A stretch of DNA of 9,051 nt from an uncultured Clostridia bacterium (lineage in GTDB: Bacteria; Bacillota; Clostridia; Oscillospirales; Acutalibacteraceae): contig CAMUZD010000048.1 of NCBI GenBank assembly GCA_947165115.1, positions 1-9,051 of the forward strand. The letters are read 5' to 3'. Positions 6,195-9,051 of this stretch are shown here, in pieces (the stretch's first letter is position 1; every line of letters begins with the position of its first letter). Below the pieces are notes generated by a model that ran no database searches, had not been told where the DNA came from, and saw only the letters and a program-made list of their open reading frames with translations. The position numbers were made by a program, and so were the translations under genes.

Positions 6195-7298
6195 ATGACT
6201 TATGACGTGTTTATGCCCGTGCGCTGTATTTACGGCAATAACGCGGTTATTGAAAAATCCGCTCTGCTCGCCGAGCTCGGCAAAAGATGCCTTATCGTAA
6301 CCGGCAGAAGCGGAGCTGAAAAATCGGGTGCGCTCGCGGACGCAAAAGCGGCACTGGAAAAAGAGAATATCGCTTATGAAATATTCAGCGGGATAGGTGA
6401 AAATCCGCTGATTTCAGCCTGCCACGCGGCGGGAAAAGCGGCCTTCGATTTCAACGCGGAGTTCATCCTCGGAATAGGTGGCGGCTCGGCCCAGGATGCC
6501 TCGAAAGCAATCGCTTTCTATGCGACAAATCCGCAGTTTGCGCCCGTCGATATTTATTCAAGGGCGGGCTGCAATCCTCCCCTGCCTGTTGCGCTGATAG
6601 GCACCACTGCGGGAACCGGAAGCGAGGTCACGGCCGTTTCGGTTCTAACAAACGACGAAACAGGCTTCAAGAAGAGCATAAAAGGTCCCGACTGCTATGC
6701 GAAAGTCTCATACTGCGATCCGAAATACACGGCATCGCTCCCATATAATTTCACCGTATCTACCGCTCTTGATGCTTTTGAACACGCAATTGAGGGATTC
6801 TTCACGGAAAAATGCGAAGGCGTCGAGAGAATATACGCCGAAAAAGCAATTCCGCAGATTTATAAATGCCTCGTCGCTCTTTCGAAAACAGATACGGTCG
6901 ATGAGAATCTCAGAGATCCTCTCTATTACGGCTCGATTCTCGCGGGGCTCGTCATCAACACCTGCGGCACAGCGTTCCCTCATCCTCTCGGCTATGTTCT
7001 GACCGAGAATTTCGGCACGCCTCACGGCACCGCCTGCGCAGCGTTTTTTGCTCCGTTCATCGACAGATGCGTTGACTTCTCACCCGAAAAAGCGAAATGC
7101 TTCTTTGAGATGACCGACGATATTGATACTGTAAAATCTGTAATTGCTTCGCTGGTAAAAATTGACAATGTAAAGATTTCTCCCGAGGAGGCGCATAATT
7201 ATTCCGCGCGCTGGGAGAATATGATTCCCGGCAATTTCACGGCTTCGCCGGGCGGTCTCACGAGAGAAGAAGCAGAAAAAATGATTATATTCGGGTGA
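6195..7298 (+). CDS. Iron-containing (group III) alcohol dehydrogenase
   Basis: This is a cytoplasmic NAD(P)-dependent dehydrogenase that interconverts an alcohol and its aldehyde or ketone, using Fe2+ or a similar metal. The 367 residues carry the nucleotide-binding loop GIGGGSAQDASKAI (93-106) and the family block TTAGTGSEVT (137-146). The metal ligands Asp193 and His197 (LDAFEHAIEG), His263 (FPHPLG) and His277 (TPHGTACA) are all present, so the enzyme looks active. It is slightly shorter than the usual 380-390 residues, with a reduced C-terminal end. The substrate cannot be read from the sequence: FucO-like lactaldehyde/propanediol and butanol or ethanol enzymes share these motifs. A gene for a secreted glycosidase-like protein follows after 4 bp. 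The promoter region is shared with the apbE-rnf operon, which suggests but does not prove a link through NADH balance. Confidence 0.93.
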   Translation: MTYDVFMPVRCIYGNNAVIEKSALLAELGKRCLIVTGRSGAEKSGALADAKAALEKENIAYEIFSGIGENPLISACHAAGKAAFDFNAEFILGIGGGSAQDASKAIAFYATNPQFAPVDIYSRAGCNPPLPVALIGTTAGTGSEVTAVSVLTNDETGFKKSIKGPDCYAKVSYCDPKYTASLPYNFTVSTALDAFEHAIEGFFTEKCEGVERIYAEKAIPQIYKCLVALSKTDTVDENLRDPLYYGSILAGLVINTCGTAFPHPLGYVLTENFGTPHGTACAAFFAPFIDRCVDFSPEKAKCFFEMTDDIDTVKSVIASLVKIDNVKISPEEAHNYSARWENMIPGNFTASPGGLTREEAEKMIIFG

Positions 7299-7302
7299 TT
7301 TA

Positions 7303-8922
7303 ATGAGTAAAATAATCTCCGCTCTTATCGCGTTTCTGACTGCGGCATTCTGCTTCGGAACGCTCGGCAGTTACAATTACGAATTTGATGCATCCGCACC
7401 GGGCGACGCAGTCGGAAACAAAGTCAGCAACATCAATGTCTGGAAAATGGGAACTTCGTTTTACAATGCAGAAAATGCAGAAGAAAACGATATTTATGAT
7501 TTTGTCGAATATGTTCAGCTCATGCAGTGCACGGGCGGAAACGCGCAGAGAGATCTTTTCAGAGATCCTGCAGACCGCACTGTGCTTGATGATTATGATT
7601 TCACAAGGCTTGTTGAAAATTGCAGAGGCATTCTTCGCCTCGGGGCAAAGCCCTGCCTGAAGCTCGGCAATATTCCCTCAAAGCTCTCGGCAAATCCCGA
7701 AACCGGCGGCTTTGAAGTGAATATCCGACCGCCGGAGAATTATGATTTTTATTATAATTATATCTCGGCAATGGCAAAGGCGCTCGTCGATGAATTCGGG
7801 AAGGACGAAGTGCTTACCTGGCGTTTCACGATGTTTACCGAATACGAAAATGCTGACTGGTTTGATTGCGGAACTCCCGATAAAACGGCGGAGGAATTCT
7901 GCAAAATCTACGATTATTCAGTGCAGGCACTTATTGACAATATCGGTGAAAACGTCTGTGTCGGCGCCCATTCGATGACTACAACCGAGGGACTCTGGGA
8001 TGAACAAGAATTTATCAGACACTGCGCTTCGGGAACGAATTACGCGACGGGCAGCAAGGGTTCGCGACTCAATTATCTGACCGCTTCCTATTATGAAAAC
8101 AAACCCGGAAAAACAGGCAAAAGAAAAAGCCTTAAGGATACCGTTGACTTTCTGCGAAATGCCGCCGAAAAGAACAGATTAACAAATCTATTCTACGGCA
8201 TTGACGAGGGCAGAGTTCTCAGCTCAGCTCCGGGCAAAGAATCATCCGAGCTTCTGTCAAGGACCGTCGGCTTTCAGTGGCAGGCGGCATTTGACGCGCG
8301 CATTTATGCCTGCTGTATAGAAAATGATATCGATTATTTTTCAATGTGGACCTATAAATCCGACGGCCTCAACAGCGGCAATCCGACTCTCAGTTTTCAT
8401 GTGGCGAATCTTATATCAAAATGGAAAAACGCACGCATTCTGAAATCCGATAAAAAGATAGGCGGTTTTCTTTTCGGCTCTGAGGTAAAGGCAGTTTCAT
8501 CAATTGAAAACGGAAAACTGCGTGTAATGGCATATAACTACAAGAATAAACTCGATTATGATAAAACAGCAAAACTCAACATAAAAATCAAAAACCTGCC
8601 GCTTGCGGACGGAAAGCTCAAAGCAACAGTGTATACCATTGATGAAAACTGCAATTATTTTGACGACTGGATAGTTGACAGAGAAAAATATAACATCGGC
8701 GACGATTGCTTTGACTGGTCACCCGACTGCCCGAATATAGGCGGGAGTCTCAGGAATGCCGACGCGAGGACAATATATTATGATAAACTTGAAAAAGAAT
8801 ACGCGGAAAAATCAGCTCTTATCTCCACTGAAACCGAACTTGAAGTCAAAAACGGAACACTCCTAATTCCTGCCGAAATTAAAGCGAATAATGTCGTGTT
8901 CTTTGAAATAGAACCGGCATAA
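7303..8922 (+). CDS. Predicted secreted GH39-like (clan GH-A) glycoside hydrolase
   Basis: This 539-residue protein has a probable signal peptide or N-terminal anchor (hydrophobic 4-22). A TIM-barrel-like region (about 45-375) and a beta-rich C-terminal part (about 385-539) follow. The stretch RLGAKPCLKLGNIPSKL (112-128) resembles the GH39 beta-xylosidase block that usually reads GLKP-x-ELGFMP. Strand 4 reads WRFTMFTEYENADWF (173-187), aligning Glu180 with the acid/base Glu of the GH39 W-x-F-x-x-WNEPN motif. FYGIDEGR (297-304) puts Glu302 in the nucleophile position. The Asn normally before the acid/base is Thr179 here. Thirteen cysteines are many for an exported protein of this group. It starts 4 bp after the dehydrogenase stop with only a weak GGGTGA site, so the two are probably cotranscribed. 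Assignment to GH39 is from motif resemblance only; an inactive or carbohydrate-binding relative is possible. Confidence 0.6.
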   Translation: MSKIISALIAFLTAAFCFGTLGSYNYEFDASAPGDAVGNKVSNINVWKMGTSFYNAENAEENDIYDFVEYVQLMQCTGGNAQRDLFRDPADRTVLDDYDFTRLVENCRGILRLGAKPCLKLGNIPSKLSANPETGGFEVNIRPPENYDFYYNYISAMAKALVDEFGKDEVLTWRFTMFTEYENADWFDCGTPDKTAEEFCKIYDYSVQALIDNIGENVCVGAHSMTTTEGLWDEQEFIRHCASGTNYATGSKGSRLNYLTASYYENKPGKTGKRKSLKDTVDFLRNAAEKNRLTNLFYGIDEGRVLSSAPGKESSELLSRTVGFQWQAAFDARIYACCIENDIDYFSMWTYKSDGLNSGNPTLSFHVANLISKWKNARILKSDKKIGGFLFGSEVKAVSSIENGKLRVMAYNYKNKLDYDKTAKLNIKIKNLPLADGKLKATVYTIDENCNYFDDWIVDREKYNIGDDCFDWSPDCPNIGGSLRNADARTIYYDKLEKEYAEKSALISTETELEVKNGTLLIPAEIKANNVVFFEIEPA

Positions 8923-8942
8923 ACATATTTTTATTCATCTTA

Positions 8943-8971
8943 TTGTAATTCAAAGTTAAAAATGATATAAT
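8943..8971 (+). promoter_or_regulatory. Predicted extended -10 promoter for the gene at the right edge
   Basis: TTGTAA (8943-8948), a 17-base spacer and TATAAT (8966-8971), with TGA directly before the -10 box (extended -10, TGnTATAAT), make a strong vegetative promoter. Transcription would start near 8978, about 30 bases before the ATG at 9008. It shows that the last gene is a separate transcription unit. No clear hairpin terminator lies between 8922 and this promoter. Confidence 0.65.
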
Positions 8972-9007
8972 ATTTTAATGTTGAAATAATATATAAGAAG
9001 TGAAAAT

Positions 9008-9051
9008 ATGAAAAAGCAAACGGTTCAGCAGATTTTTTCCGCTGTGCTCTC
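9008..9051 (+). CDS. Start of an unidentified gene (partial, runs off the right edge)
   Basis: Only 14 codons are visible, MKKQTVQQIFSAVL, after a weak AGAAG site and a good promoter. The two lysines followed by a growing hydrophobic stretch could be the beginning of a signal peptide or membrane helix. Nothing can be said about function. Confidence 0.5.
   Translation, partial: MKKQTVQQIFSAVL

Noticed and set aside
8923..8942. A rho-independent terminator after the glycosidase-like gene
   Set aside because: There is a short T-run but no stem before it, so no terminator can be supported.

Overview
The window fits an anaerobic, Gram-positive-type bacterium of the Clostridia (perhaps an uncultured gut Oscillospiraceae-like lineage). 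The reasons are an RnfCDGEA operon of clostridial order, strong GGAGG-type ribosome binding sites, AT-rich promoters of sigma-70/SigA type, an iron-dependent alcohol dehydrogenase, and no outer-membrane features. The species cannot be set from the sequence alone.

Layout. Positions 1-6047 hold one compact minus-strand operon. Read in the direction of transcription it is: apbE (FAD:protein FMN transferase), a small membrane-anchored NusG-domain-II protein, a Gx-transporter family membrane protein, then rnfC, rnfD, rnfG, rnfE and rnfA. rnfA runs off the left edge, and rnfB is expected just beyond it. Most neighbours overlap or abut by a few bases; the only real gap is about 41 bp, before rnfC. 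Positions 6048-6194 are an AT-rich divergent promoter region. Positions 6195-8922 hold a plus-strand pair: an iron-containing alcohol dehydrogenase and a predicted secreted protein resembling clan GH-A (GH39-like) glycoside hydrolases. A new promoter and the first 14 codons of another gene close the window at 9008-9051.

How the genes work together. Rnf is a membrane complex that couples electron flow between reduced ferredoxin and NAD+ to Na+ or H+ transport. RnfD and RnfG each carry a DxxSGAT motif, where FMN is attached to a threonine, and ApbE in the same operon is the enzyme that would attach it. The NusG-II and Gx proteins are often found near flavinylation genes. As I recall, they are relatives of EetA and EetB of the Listeria flavin-based extracellular electron transfer locus, so a link between Rnf and an extracytoplasmic redox route is possible but unproven. 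The NAD(P)H-linked alcohol dehydrogenase on the other side of the shared promoter region could draw on the same NADH pool.

Most notable points: the EetA/EetB-like pair inside an apbE-rnf operon; a four-cysteine tail on RnfE; two palindromic elements on the divergent promoters; and a GH39-like protein whose usual Asn before the acid/base Glu is a Thr.
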